Assembly (NCBI GenBank): GCA_036346225.1
Contig: JARFIW010001104.1
Coordinates: 10,442,001-10,506,000, forward strand
Source: Platerodrilus igneus
Lineage: Eukaryota; Arthropoda; Insecta; Coleoptera; Lycidae
DNA: 64,000 nt
Direction of reading: 5' to 3'
Under the pieces are notes generated by a model. It saw only the letters and a program-made list of their open reading frames with translations. It was not told the origin of the DNA and ran no database searches. A program made the position numbers and the translations under genes. Positions 1 through 11,181 of this stretch are shown here, one piece after another (within the stretch, counting starts at the first letter, position 1; each line of letters starts with the position of its first letter).

Positions 1-870
1 TATCGGGATGACTTAGAAATATAGCATTTACAAAGGTTTGTGTAATTTTTTGGAACGTGAAACTTTCCTGGTCACCCATCTACACGGTTACTTCTTTTTG
101 AGTAGACATAAAAATTGGATTTACATATCTGCAAAATTTGAAAACAGGATGATGGTCAAAATTGATGTCTTTAAAACGATTTTAAATGTTTGAAATTTTT
201 GGGAACTGGGAATTTCAAAATAGATGTTTCCCTCTTTGGGTACAGGCTAATCCCTTCTGGAAAAATATTATGCATCAAGAAATGCACAGAATTTCTGGCA
301 AAGATGCATTATTTAATTTCACTGTGATGCCAGCCTGCTTGAATTTATAAAAAGTATAGCCAGATGCCTAAGATGAAGCTCCAGGTTTAGCAAATATATT
401 AATAAGTGATCAATATATGGGATGACCCAATTGAGTACCTTCGATGCCAACACAACATACAGCGCATGCATAAAACTACCCACTGAAGTGGGCAAGCCAA
501 TACCTTGAACATATGTGTGGCCTTCAAATGAGAATCCTGTATATTTTTTGTGATCTTCTGCCATAGACACTTGCCAATAAGAACTAGTACACTCTACAAA
601 GCTACTATTCAATAGTTTCCTTATCCATTTTTCTATTCAGGTAAGTGGTATCAAGACACACTCGGACTGATTTATCCTTTTTACCCACGCTAATTAACGG
701 ACTAACATATTACGTTTGGCACATTTCGATTATTTTCCACTCCTCCATTTCTTTAATTTGCCTTTTTGCCTCCTCTCGAAACATACTAGACATATGATAC
801 TGTTTACAATAAAAGGAGATTCCATCTTTTAAATGAACCTCGTGTGCATACTTCTTAATAAACCCCAATC
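1..870 (-). pseudogene. Ty3/gypsy pol relic (reverse transcriptase, start of RNase H)
   Basis: Read on the minus strand, this block gives a run of Ty3/gypsy reverse-transcriptase motifs in shifting frames. From 870 down to 600 I read FREEAKRQIKEMEEW, then SPLISVGKKDKSVRVCLDT and YLNRKMDKETIE. Then comes SSYWQVSMAEDHKKYTGFSF at 612-500, and VIPYIDHLLIY, where gypsy elements normally have a YVDD catalytic box (second Asp is His here). Between 300 and 1 come FPEGISLYPK and KITQTFVNAIFLSHPD, which match the connection to RNase H. Stops and frameshifts separate the pieces, so it is dead. It continues past the left edge and lies head-to-head with the BEL relic that follows. Confidence 0.8.
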
Positions 871-879
871 AATAAATCT

Positions 880-3176
880 TTTGACTTTCCCTTTTGCTTC
901 GGAGCAAACGACTCTGCCCTATTTGCCTGAAAGGCATGAAAAATCCAAGGCTAGTGTCAAAATATTTGTAATTCATGCAGTTGCTGTTGCTGCCAAGGTT
1001 CTCATTTGCTCAGTAATTGCACTGAATGCTAAAGTTATCAGCACAAAGCAAAATTTCAAAGGTAAAGGAGTTGAAACTATGTCTCAATTGCCTATACAAA
1101 GGGCATCTTGTCTCACAATGTTCTTCTAGCTTTACTTGCAGGAAGTGCAAGTCAAAGCATCATACACTTTTGCATGAGGACGTTCAACGTTCGCAAACTT
1201 CTAGTCTCCTCAGGGCAAACAAACACTTTGCCTTCTTCGCTTATAATTTTTACCTTTTTTAGCAAAACTTCCCACGTAATACTGCTTACCATGTGTGCAC
1301 AAACTCTCGATTCCAATGGCAGATTGTTCAGAGTTAGGGCTCTGTTAGTCCCTCAATTGAATTTCATTACTTCGGATATTTGTAAGAGGTTGAAACTTCC
1401 TACAAAACCAGTTGATGTTACAATTTCTGGTCTTAGCAAGGCCACTTCGCAAATACGTTGACGTTATGACATCATGCTTCTGCTTTGTTTTATTCGTGGT
1501 TCAAATTAACAATTTCATGCTTTGTCATTGACAACATCACCAGTAATCTACCTAACTGACATGTAGATATTGCCAAGCTTCACATTCCTGACAACATTCG
1601 GTTATCAGATCCTTTATTTCACGAACCTAGTGAAATCCGCATCCTTCTTGGTTTGCCAGTCTTCTTTAAGATTTTATATTCTGGACAATTCCAATTAGGT
1701 CCAAATCTTCATACTCTTCAAGAAACTCGATTTGGTTATGTTGTTGCTGGTCCGTTAAGCTCTGACATGCTGATTCGAACACAAAGTTTTTATTTGGTTA
1801 TTGATCCAGTTCAAGATCAACTCACTCGTTTCTGGGAATTGGAACAGTATCTGTCCGAAAAGGTCCTCTCACAGGAGGAAAATTCCTGTGAAAGACGAGT
1901 TTTTCGCAACCACTAAAAGAGACACTGATGGTCGTTTTATCATTTCCATTCTGTTCAAGGAAAACCATTCTGTTCTGGGGGATTCGTGGCATACAGTTTT
2001 CAAAAGATTTAAGTCTCTAGAAATGAAATTTTGATTTCTGCAAAACATAGATTTGCTCAGCTTCTTCTTGTACGTGAACACACTCGTCTGTTGCACGGTG
2101 GTGTTCAACTGCTTCTTTCGCACGTGTGAGAACGATATTGAATAATTGCTGGTCGCAGTCTTGTTGTCCATAAGTGTCTCCGCTGCTTTCGATTTTCTTC
2201 TAAATTAACTAAACTCATTATGGGAAATCTTCCAGCTTATCGAGTCAATCTATCACCACCATTTCATGTAGTCGGCATTGACTATACTGGTCCATTTCAT
2301 ATTAAAGATCGTAAGGACCGGGGTGCTAAAACTTCCAAGTCATATATTTCTCTTTTCATTTGGTTCACCACCAAAGCTATCCACCTAGAATTAGTCACTG
2401 ATTTTTCCAGTGATTCATTTCTAATGCTTTTTCACAGATTCATTGCTCCTGGAGGTCAATCTAGTACTGTTTACTCTGATAATGGTTGAAATTTCATAGA
2501 CGCCAATTCAGAACTTTTTGAATTGGGCAATTTCCTTCTTTCTCAACGAACCATTATTCTAGATAAGGTAACTGACATGGGCATAATTTGGCATTTCATT
2601 CCTTCTCATTTTTTTTATTTCGGGGGACTATGGGAGGTGGGTGTAAAATTGTGTAAACAGCACTTACGTAGAGTCTTAGACTATGGCCTTCTTACTTATG
2701 AAGAGTTTTCCACTGTGTTGCCACAGGTGGAAGCTATACTAAATTTCAGACATGTGTCTCCTATTTCTTCTGATCCCAACGATCTTTTTCCTTTAACTCC
2801 AGGACACTTCCTTATTGGTCGATCCATGACTTCTGCTCCTGATCCTTCCTTAAGTCACCTTAAAGAGTCCAGACTTAATACCTTCCAACAAGTTCAACTT
2901 CTTTAGCAACAAATATGGTCACGTTGGAGCAAAGAGTATGTATCTGAACTCCAACAACGACAAAAATGGTGTTTCAATGATTTTGAACTTCAACAAAGCG
3001 CATTGGTGCTAATAAAGGAGAACAATCTCCCAGTGTTACAGTGGTGTCTTGGACGCATTGTGAATGTTCATACTGGTGCCAATGGTGTTAATCGAGTTGC
3101 GTCAATTAAAACTAATAATGAGCTAGTTCTTTGGTCATTTTCCAGGATCTGTCCGCTACCTATTGACGACATGTAA
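880..3176 (+). pseudogene. BEL/Pao gag-pol relic lacking most of the reverse transcriptase
   Basis: The order is that of a BEL/Pao polyprotein. A Gag zinc-knuckle region (1083-1180, LCLNCLYKGHLVSQC then FTCRKCKSKHHTLLH) comes first. Next is a protease-like part (1293-1458, RALLVPQLNFITSDICKRL), then HTLQETRFGYVVAGPLSS (1707-1765) and LGDSWHTVFKRFKSL (1980-2025). The text then jumps straight to the integrase zinc-binding region (from 2036, AKHRFAQLLLVREHTRLLHGG). The integrase core follows (2220-2900: GIDYTGPF, YSDNG, FGGLWEVGVK). The tail from 2907 to 3174 resembles the DUF5641 end (WSRWSKEYVSELQQRQKW). Stops at 2487 and 2904 and several frameshifts disable it. The catalytic RT and RNase H are missing. 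Confidence 0.85.
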
Positions 3177-3281
3177 ATATATTTTAATATTCTATACTTG
3201 TTCATACTATTTCTATTGTACTTTTAAGCTGACTAACAACTGTTAGTTTATTAAAAGTTAGAGCTTTCAACACTGGGGGCA

Positions 3282-3590
3282 TGTTGGTGATTTATAGAAT
3301 TACTACGATGTGAAGTTACTTTGCGTTTGTGTCGAGAAGTACTTTTGTGGCGGAAGGCGCTGTTGTTTTGTTGCGTGCTTTGTTTCCAGAATTCATTCGC
3401 GTTTAAGATGTCTGAGGGGTCAGCTCGTGACAGCTTATACCCATTGATTCTAATGTATTTTACTTAAATCTTCAATTATATTCAGTTATAATAAATGTAT
3501 TCCACGTTAAAGCATTCTTTGCATTTCAATTTTACCAAAAAACAAGTTTTTCAGTTTTATTGTTAAGTTGGTCCTAAGAGTTACACTACA
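3282..3590 (+). repeat. 3' LTR of the BEL/Pao relic
   Basis: The block starts TGTTGGTGATT directly after a purine-rich tract (CTGGGGGCA) and about 105 bp after the end of the pol relic, as expected for a 3' LTR. It ends near CTACA, which is roughly inverse to its start, giving about 309 bp. An AATAAA-like signal lies near 3490. No 5' LTR was found. The right edge is set by eye. Confidence 0.6.
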
Positions 3591-4813
3591 ATGAATACAC
3601 GTGCATTGACTCACATCGAAGATGTACAAATATACAAACATATCCGAAACAATTGTAATGAAAACTTTATTTGCAACAACAGTTCTTCATTTTCAAACTG
3701 GTTATACAAACCTTCTCAACACTCACAGCTACAATAAAATTTCTAAAAGCTCACACATTAATTTTCTTCCAGCTAGTCGTTAACATTACAAGTATGTTCT
3801 TCTTTATTCTATCTTCTGAATCAATCTAATCTCAAAGCACTACAATTATTTTATATACAAAGTACTAATTACTATAATTAATTTATATTGAATAGGGCGA
3901 TTTATATTAACAGTAGAGTAATTTATATCGACAATACACAGTAATTTATTTTAAAGCTTGAAACTACAACATATCATAATCAAATCACGATCAGAATCGA
4001 CTTGTAATAACTATGCCCACAAATTTGTATACTTTTTAATTGTTCTGAAAGACTCTAGCACTTACAAAATTATGCAAATCACATTCTCGAGATTTCTTAC
4101 TAAAACTCTAAATAATATCTCGAATGTACCTATTGTGATCTTTAAATGCAAAGCTTTGTACCTGTCAATCAAAATTCATCTAAAAGGTGAAACGCCGCAG
4201 AGGCTATCAATCATCTTTTATGTACAAATGCATCGTTATGTTCTAATGTACTCACAGATTGACCAAGTGGCACCACAATATAATTAGAAAATTTTTTTTA
4301 TTCTATAATTATATATTATTTTTTTCTGCAATGGCGTTAAATAATAAATGCTTTTCCTTTATTTTGTTTATGAAAATTCAACGCAACCACATTGTTCAAA
4401 TTGTCATCGTCCTTTTACAAAAATTAGGTAGTTGCATTTAGATCCGTCTATGAATAAAACATGTAACTGTCGGAAAATGGTAAGAAAATGGACTAGTAAA
4501 TAACACACAGTTGGGCTCTTCTAGCTAGTTCTCTTTGTTCAAGTTATCTCATAGTTGACAAACATAGTATTAAATGGGAAATAGTATGTCCCTAATAGAT
4601 GACCTGAAATGAAGAACATAGTAAGGACGTTAGATTATATATTCTGCCAAAAATTACTACTTTTAATTTCCATTTTTGAACAAACATAGGTTCATGTACT
4701 TGTATCCTGTTTAGTATTTGTTTTCAGTGTATGATTATTTTATATGACTTTGTAATTTATATCAGCTCAGTTAAACATTTACGTGTTCAAAAATTTACTT
4801 AATATATTTTTAG
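3591..4813. other. AT-rich, probably intronic (Dg), no gene seen
   Basis: No coding or mobile motifs are recognised here; the short open frames are AT-rich and unlike known proteins. It ends in an acceptor (TATATTTTTAG at 4813) directly before the first visible Dg exon, so it is most likely the end of a Dg intron whose upstream exon lies outside the window. Confidence 0.5.
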
Positions 4814-5099
4814 AATTCATTTTGTTTGAAACCGGAAACACATCCAGATGATATCAGCGATAGTTCTGTTATTTTAGCAGGTCCTGGAAACTTAAAAACT
4901 CGAACATCGAAACTCTCCAGCTTCATTCAAGTAACAGTTGGCTGTGAAGGACGTCTTTGGTTAAATAGTGCACCGATTGTTCATCAACTGAAGCAACAAG
5001 CTCATGATGGTACCATTACCGAAGTACTTAGGTTGCCATTAGTTGGTTGGCGTGTAAAGACTGAAACACAATCTCTTATAAGAAATAAGCGACATGATG
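4814..5099 (+). CDS. Dg: Dystroglycan exon: end of the alpha-DG N-terminal module, furin-like site
   Basis: This exon follows an AG acceptor at 4812-4813 and reads in frame from AAT at 4814; there is no start codon, so upstream exons must lie left of the window. Its product matches the second half of the alpha-dystroglycan N-terminal module. ILAGPGNLKT aligns with the vertebrate FMAGPGNAKK, a conserved GC follows, and PLVGWRV aligns with PVVGWHI. It ends with RNKR at 5081-5092, which fits the furin consensus R-x-K/R-R at the place where vertebrate dystroglycan is cut to release its N-terminal domain. Dystroglycan is a cell-surface laminin receptor linked to dystrophin. The donor is GT at 5100-5101, phase 1. 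Confidence 0.9.
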
Positions 5100-5156
5100 G
5101 TAAATATGTTTATTGTATATGTGTATATATGTCACTATGTAATCTGTTATTTGCAG
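5100..5156 (+). other. Dg: 57-nt in-frame mini-intron in Dg
   Basis: The stretch starts GTAAATATG and ends TTTGCAG. Its length is 57 nt (19 codons) and it has no in-frame stop, so the reading frame continues whether it is spliced out or retained. Spliced, the product reads NKRHD-A-VNGSGDD. Retained, it adds a hydrophobic segment (YVYCICVYMSLCNLLFA). I favour real splicing because the retained segment does not resemble dystroglycan, but this is an inference. Confidence 0.6.
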
Positions 5157-6336
5157 CAGTTAATGGTAGTGGTGATGATAATTATGAGTATGATTACGAA
5201 TATGATTATGACAATCCTGATGAAGATTCACACGAACCTAAATTACAAAGTCCCTCATCAACTGCTAAAACCACAACTCGTGTACCACGTGTAACGACAC
5301 CTACAATTACAACTGTTGTGAATAATACGCATCCACACCGTCACCATCATGGTGAAATTAAGCCAGATGTCTCTGAAATACCTCGACAAACGATAGCAAG
5401 CACAACAACTCATGCAACACCTATTACAGATGATGAGACAGAGCCTGATGAAGTAACTCCTGTTAGTGGATTATACAAACCAAGTGAAACACTTCACTCG
5501 GATGATGAGTATGATGAGTATGGCGAAGATGATGAAGAATCTTCCACAGATATTCCACTGATCCCTAGTGAAATACTGCCTTTAAATAAACATGTAAATG
5601 TTTCAACTGGTACTTCAACAATTGCTGCTACAGTTAAAATAAATGAGGATTTAACTACAACCAAACATACATCTGCAGATCCTACAACCACAGGTTCCAC
5701 TACTATAAGCACTTCAACTACCACAACTACAACAACTACAACTACACCTTCTTCTACTGTTTCTGCAACTACCGTAACTACAACTACCACAGCTGCTCCT
5801 CCTACCACCCCTGCTCCTCCTACTACACCTGTTCCTGCTACTACTACTACTATTACTACTACCACAACAGCTCCCACTACTACTCCTACTACTACAACTA
5901 CACCTTCCACTACAACTGAAAAAGTACCATTTATTGTATTAACTAATGCTACTGTAACACCTACGACATCATTATCGACAACTACGACTACCACCACCAC
6001 CACAACTACTGCTAAAACTACTACACTTGACGATTATGATGAAGAAACTATCTCAACTGTTAAGCATACTACAACACGACATGTCACTAGTCCACCTGTG
6101 ATAACCGAATCTATCGAATACGAAGTTAAAAACTTTGCACCAACAGTTAAGATTCGTTTAAATCGTATTGCTGTTACAGCAGGAAAGATGTTCAGTCAAA
6201 TTGTACCTGAAAGAATGTTTGAAGATACTGAAGATGATACCAATTTAACTTTGGAATTTTTGGATAAAAATGGCTTGCCTGTGAAGAATAACTCATGGTG
6301 TCAGTTCAATCCGCAAACTAGAGAAATTTATGGATT
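5157..6336 (+). CDS. Dg: Dystroglycan exon: mucin-like region and start of first CADG module
   Basis: The product begins with an acidic, tyrosine-rich stretch (DDNYEYDYEYDYDNPDED). It continues with a long Thr/Pro-rich mucin-like region (about 5250-6110) with runs of Thr codons up to ten long, a likely O-glycosylation substrate as in alpha-dystroglycan. From about 6110 the composition changes to a folded module: EYEVKNFAPTVKIRLNRI, then FEDTEDDTNLTLEFLDKNG and SWCQFNPQTREIYGL, the start of a cadherin-like CADG domain. The exon ends TT before GTAAGT (6337), phase 2, and joins A at 17510 to make Leu. In Drosophila the mucin-coding exon is alternatively spliced; I cannot tell whether that happens here. 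Confidence 0.9.
5638..6055 (+). repeat. Threonine-codon (ACN) rich low-complexity tract in Dg
   Basis: ACT, ACA and ACC codons repeat imperfectly, with the densest runs around 5700-5760, 5840-5910 and 5975-6025. It encodes poly-Thr with Pro and Ser. Mixed codons suggest selection on the amino acid rather than a fresh triplet expansion. It also creates a long open frame of Val codons on the other strand, which is not a gene. Confidence 0.8.
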
Positions 6337-6344
6337 GTAAGTAA

Positions 6345-7050
6345 ATTTACCTTACCACTTATGCGAAAAGTCGCCTCATCTGAAAACATAACATTTTCTA
6401 GGAAGTTCTCATTTTCTTCAATCCTGTTCAAAATGTAAAAAATCGAATCTTTTCACTTTGTCATTGGGCTTGATTTCATGCAGAAGCTGAATGTTATACC
6501 CACGTAATTTAAGCCTCTTTCGCATCACTTTGTACACGGTAGACTTAGGTATTCCCAACTCCGAACTTTGCCTTGCCAATGACTTTTTAGGGTTACGAAT
6601 ACAAAATGTACGGATTCGTTCCACATTCTGTTCAGAAACTGAAGGTCTACCCAGTGGCTTAATTTTAGACACTACCTGTTTCCCAAAAGTGATTATACCA
6701 CTGCAGAATAGTTTTGTTGGTAGGTGCATCACCGCCGTATTCATGTCGATAATTATGCTGAACTGTGATCACTGAACTCAATTGAATAAACCAAATCACA
6801 CACTGAGCTTTCTGCTGTGGTATAGCCATGACTGGCGAGTGGTGACTGTCGGCCGGCAGAAGCAGTAGCACTATTCCCTCGTCACACTCGCTCCAAGGCC
6901 ACGTACTGCGATCGAATATTAGCAAAACAATCTTGACAATATACTGAACTCAAGTTCAAAACCAGAAAGTTTATTATTGGTTTCGTTTTTTAATTATGAT
7001 TTTTTTAAATCGAGGAGTTCTTTTTTAAACTCCGTGTATATTAAAAATTA
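6345..7050 (-). pseudogene. Tc1/mariner-type transposase relic with DUF4817-type HTH
   Basis: On the minus strand the reading starts near 6830 with MAIPQQKAQCVIWFIQL. It passes PTNKTILQWYNHFWETGSV (first helix-turn-helix), PLGRPSVSEQNVERIRTF, SLARQSSELGIPKSTVYKV (second HTH) and IKPNDKVKRFDFLHF. After a frameshift it ends with NENFLENVMFSDEATF, the first catalytic Asp box, and GKVN at about 6345. The rest of the DDE domain is absent. A purine/pyrimidine hairpin (GAGTT...AACTC) near 7010-7035 may belong to its terminal repeat. The recognisable transposon sequence stops 8 bp from the Dg splice donor at 6337. Confidence 0.8.
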
Positions 7051-7195
7051 TCATTATTGACAGTATAAGTAATGCCTTTGTAGTTATTGGGTGTTGATTG
7101 GGGATAATTTTGATTTACATAAATAGGTTGCTGAGAATCGGAATTATCTGATTTTCAACATGATTTGCTTCACATATGACGGGTTTGTAGCCTTA

Positions 7196-7993
7196 CTTGT
7201 AGAAGATTTACGGCCTATTAGTATACTGCCAGTGATGTCAAAAGTCATTGAGCACATAATTGGAACATATTAATAGATGTGGCATCCTACCTAAATCCAG
7301 TCTGGATTTAGAAGCGGGCACAGCACAGCTACTGCATTGACCAAGGTACTAAATGATCTACCACTTTCAGCAGACAAATCAGAGGTTACATATCTCGCAT
7401 TCATAGACTTCAGTAAGGCATTTGACATTATCGTGCATGACCTACTAATTGCGAAACTGCACTACTTTGGATTTGATAAAACTACTCTTGAATGGTTCAC
7501 TAGCTATTTAAATGGCAGATATCAGAATGTCATACTAAATAATAAAACCTAACAATCGCTACATGTAACTCAAGGTGTTCCTCAAGGAAGTAACCTTGGA
7601 CCTTTGTTATTTGTGATTTACACAGCAGATTTACCGCAGGTCTTAATTGTAGATACCACATGTATGCAGATGATGTAAATTCTGCAATCGATCTACTAAA
7701 TAAAAACCTGGCTGCTGTTAGTAGATGGGTCCAACGTCATGGACTATTTCTCAACGTCTCCAAAACAGAAGCACTGTGTATCTGTTTTCAAGAAAATTAC
7801 GCAAGAGTAGAAGAAGCTCAGATAAATAATCTTACTATGAATGGTGCAACAATTAACATTGGAAGTGTCGTTAAATATCTTGGAGTAGCATTGGACAAGC
7901 AATTAAACTTTGAACGACATGTCAATAAAAAAATTCGACTTTGTTACTATGAGTTGCGCACCTTATATAACCCCATTTTTAAGGTATGTTGAC
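7196..7993 (+). pseudogene. Non-LTR retrotransposon RT relic (short fragment)
   Basis: Reverse-transcriptase motifs occur in order: EDLRPISILPVMSKVIEHI (about 7206), SGFRSGHSTATALTKVL across a frameshift (about 7300-7350), YLAFIDFSKAFDIIVHDLL, TQGVPQGSNLGPLLFVIY (about 7568-7620), the catalytic MYADDV (7660), then SRWVQRHGLFLNVSKTEAL and VKYLGVALDKQLNF. There is a stop after 7552 and a small deletion after MYADD. It is cut at about 7990 where the next element begins. It resembles Jockey/CR1-group elements; I do not assign a clade. Confidence 0.85.
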
Positions 7994-10900
7994 AATGAAG
8001 TTTTTACTTCTGCTACAGGTTTAAATGCTAATCTAGTATATGTTAGTATTAATAAGCAATTAAAAAACTGGCAGCCAAACCATATATATGACTTGGCTGG
8101 GTCTAACCTATCTATCTATTATCAAAATATACAATGTATTAGAAACAAAATAGGGGAATTGGAATCTTTTTTAGCTGATAAGAAATTTCATGTTCTCAGC
8201 TTTGTGGAACACTGGCTTTGTGATATTGAAATATCGACATTCTACCTTGAGGATATTTCATAGCTTCCAATTTCTCAAGAACTACAAAAATACATGGTGG
8301 CTCTTTTATCCTATTACAAAATATTCTCAAAGATCATTATTGTGTACTGAATAAATTAACTACTTTATCCCTGGAAATTCACTGTGAAATTTCAGCAGTA
8401 CTGATTAAATCTTTAAACACTATCATAGTTAACATTTACCGGTCCCCACTTGGGGACTTCAAAATATTCCTGGCCACCTTAAACAAAATTCTCAATCGAG
8501 TTGATTATTCTAAGTCTATTGTGATTTGTGGAGATTTTAATGTTCGGTGTAATTTGAATGATAAAAACGCTAAATTATTAACTGACCTATGTCAATCTTT
8601 TCGACTTAACTTAACTGTTACTTTCAAAACACGGCTCAATAACTGTCTCGATAATTTATTTACGAACTGTAGTTCCTATATGCTGAATACCCACAACAGT
8701 GTTTTATCTGACCATTTGGGAATTCACTTCCAAACCATTATAAGAAACAATACTTGCACACCACCTGCTAAACTGTTTCGTAATATATCTGAAAAAAATA
8801 AGTTTATTTTCTATAGGCAGTTAGAACAAGTAGAATGGAATGTCATTAGTGAAAATAATGTACCAGATTTCAATAAATTTCTCTCCACAATTAATAACAT
8901 CTTTAAGAAATGTTTTCCATTACAAGTTATCAAAATTCTAAAACTTGTCAGAATCCCTGGTTTACCAAAAACTTTATGATATGCAAGAAATTACAAGATT
9001 TGTATGATACCTGGATCCAGTGTCCTACTACTGAGAATAAATTATTAGTGAATAATTTTAGAACACAATATCGTCAGTCCATAAACATGTCAAAATTAAA
9101 TATAATTCTGAAAAATAAAAAGTCCAAAATCCAGCTAAAGCCATATGGCAAATCATTAACCTAAAGAGACCAAACAACAAAATCAATACTGTCCCTAATT
9201 TGACTGTTGATGATTTTAACAATTTCTTTACCTCTGTAGCAGAAAATATTATTGCACTGAATAATTTTAATGGTCATGATCCCATTCTTAATCTAACTAA
9301 TAAAGGGCATCAGACTTATAATACTTTCTCTTTCAAACCAGTGTCATATTTGGATGTTAGGAAAATAATCGATTCTCTTAAAACTAGTAAATGTAGCGAT
9401 GCTTACGAGTTATCCTCTGAAATAATTAAATTCTGTAAAATATTTTAATCTCACCTATAACTAATTTAATAAACTCTTCCATTGAAAACCACATTTTCCC
9501 AGACTGTTTAAAATTGGCAAAGGTAATACCATTATTTAAAGCTGGTGACCCAAATTCATTGTCGAATTATCGTCCAATTTCATTACTGCCCGTTATCTCT
9601 AAAATTTACGAAAAAGTTCTCTGCAATCAAATCACAGTACACTTCGAATTAAATAATATTTTCTGCATTGAACAATTTGGCTTTAGATTAAATAAATCTA
9701 CAACTCTAGCTATTTTAGAACTTGTAAATGAAGTAACAGCTAGTTTTGAAAGAGGAGATTTTTGTATGGCTACGTTTTCGATTTAAGCAAGGCCTTTGAT
9801 TGTGTTATTCATGATATTCTTTTAAAAAAATTAGAATACTACAAATTTGATCATAATAGCTGTTCACTGATTAAATCCTATCTGAGCAATCGACAACAAT
9901 TTGTAACTTTTAACAATAATAATTCTGAGATTAAAAATATAAATTATGGTGTACCACAAGGATCAATATTGGGACCCGTTTTGTTTTTGATATATATTAA
10001 TGATTTACCATCATCTGTAACATTAACTAACTCAATTTTATTTGCTGACGACACCACTTTAGTCAATTGCTCTAATTCACTTAATGACCTTTTCAATAAA
10101 CTAGTTATCACCCATTTCTCGGCTACCTCTTGGTTCACTTCTAATAAATTAAGTATTAATGAAAACAAATGCCAACAAATGTTATTTGCTTTAAAAAACC
10201 ATTCTTATATAAACCCTAAATTTGTTAAATTTCTAGGTGTATATGTTGATAGTTCCTTGAAATGGGATCAACATATAAATGCTATTGCTTCTAAACTAAA
10301 TAGCGCAATTTTTGTATTCGTAATTTAAAACACTATGCCTCCACGAATATCGTTTTGATTGCATATTATTCGCTTTTTCAAAGCCACCTTCTATATGCTA
10401 TTTTAGTCTGGGGCACTCCTCTTATACAAAAGACTATTTGGACTACAACGCAAAGTAGTTAGAATTATGGCGGACTTAGCTATAGAGCCGATTGTAGGTC
10501 GTATTTTCTCCAGTTTGGGATTCTTACATTTCCATGTTTATACATCTTAGAATGCCTGCTATTTATGCACAAATCGTATAATTCCCAACCGGTGGCCTTT
10601 CTTACATCTCACCATCATGATACAAGAAACAATAATCTTTTCGTGTTCCATTTTCTAGATTACAAGTCTCAAGACATTCTTTTAATTATTATTCATACCA
10701 GTTCTTTAATTGTCTACCACATGTCACTAAATCATTGTCAAGGAATGAGTTCAAAACAAAATCAAAACCTTTTGCTACATCAAAAGTACTACTCATTTGA
10801 AGAATACATGAATTGTGATTTTAATGTTCACTTAACATAAATTAAATTATAACCATGTTATTTTTTGTGTCTGCAAAGCTTTGAAACATGTCATTTCTTG

Positions 10901-11010
10901 TTTATAGTTTATATTTGTATTAACACATGACACATATTTGTATTGTAATATTGACCTATGCAAAAAATTGTTTTTATTTTAAAGCATGAATAAATTATCT
11001 ATCTATCTTG
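7994..11010 (+). pseudogene. Non-LTR retrotransposon, endonuclease plus RT, degenerate
   Basis: An APE-type endonuclease comes first: LSIYYQNIQCIRNKIGELES (about 8110), FHVLSFVEHWL, then IVNIYRSP (8428), VICGDFNV (8521) and LSDHLGIHF (8705). Reverse transcriptase follows: VIPLFKAGDP (9520), [35 protein letters not shown] (about 9775), [17 protein letters not shown], catalytic LFADDT (about 10042) and [18 protein letters not shown]. The C-terminal part has SHLLYAILVWG and GILTFPCLYILECLLFMH. A 3' untranslated region ends near 10990 in ATCTATCTATC, a typical non-LTR short-repeat tail. Stops at about 8262, 8977, 9448 and 9784 and frameshifts make it inactive. ORF1 is absent. Confidence 0.85.
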
Positions 11011-11181
11011 TTACTGTTAAGTTTCTCAAGTGTAGTTGAACATACGTTCAATGCTGACGCAATTCAAAAGAACAAATCAAGTTTTTCAACAGCGGTTCAT
11101 CTTTTGAAGACCGTTGAACTAAACGAATTTCGGTTTTTGGTTAACCTGTGTTCAAAGTACTTATAAACTCAAATTAATATA

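Noticed and set aside
4814..4830. Treating 4826 (TTG) as a start codon for Dg
   Set aside because: The frame is open back to an acceptor at 4813 and the protein text is mid-domain, so this is an internal exon.
5494..6003. 169-codon minus-strand frame made of Val runs
   Set aside because: It is the antisense of the Thr-rich mucin codons of Dg (ACN read backwards gives NGT, mostly Val), not a gene.
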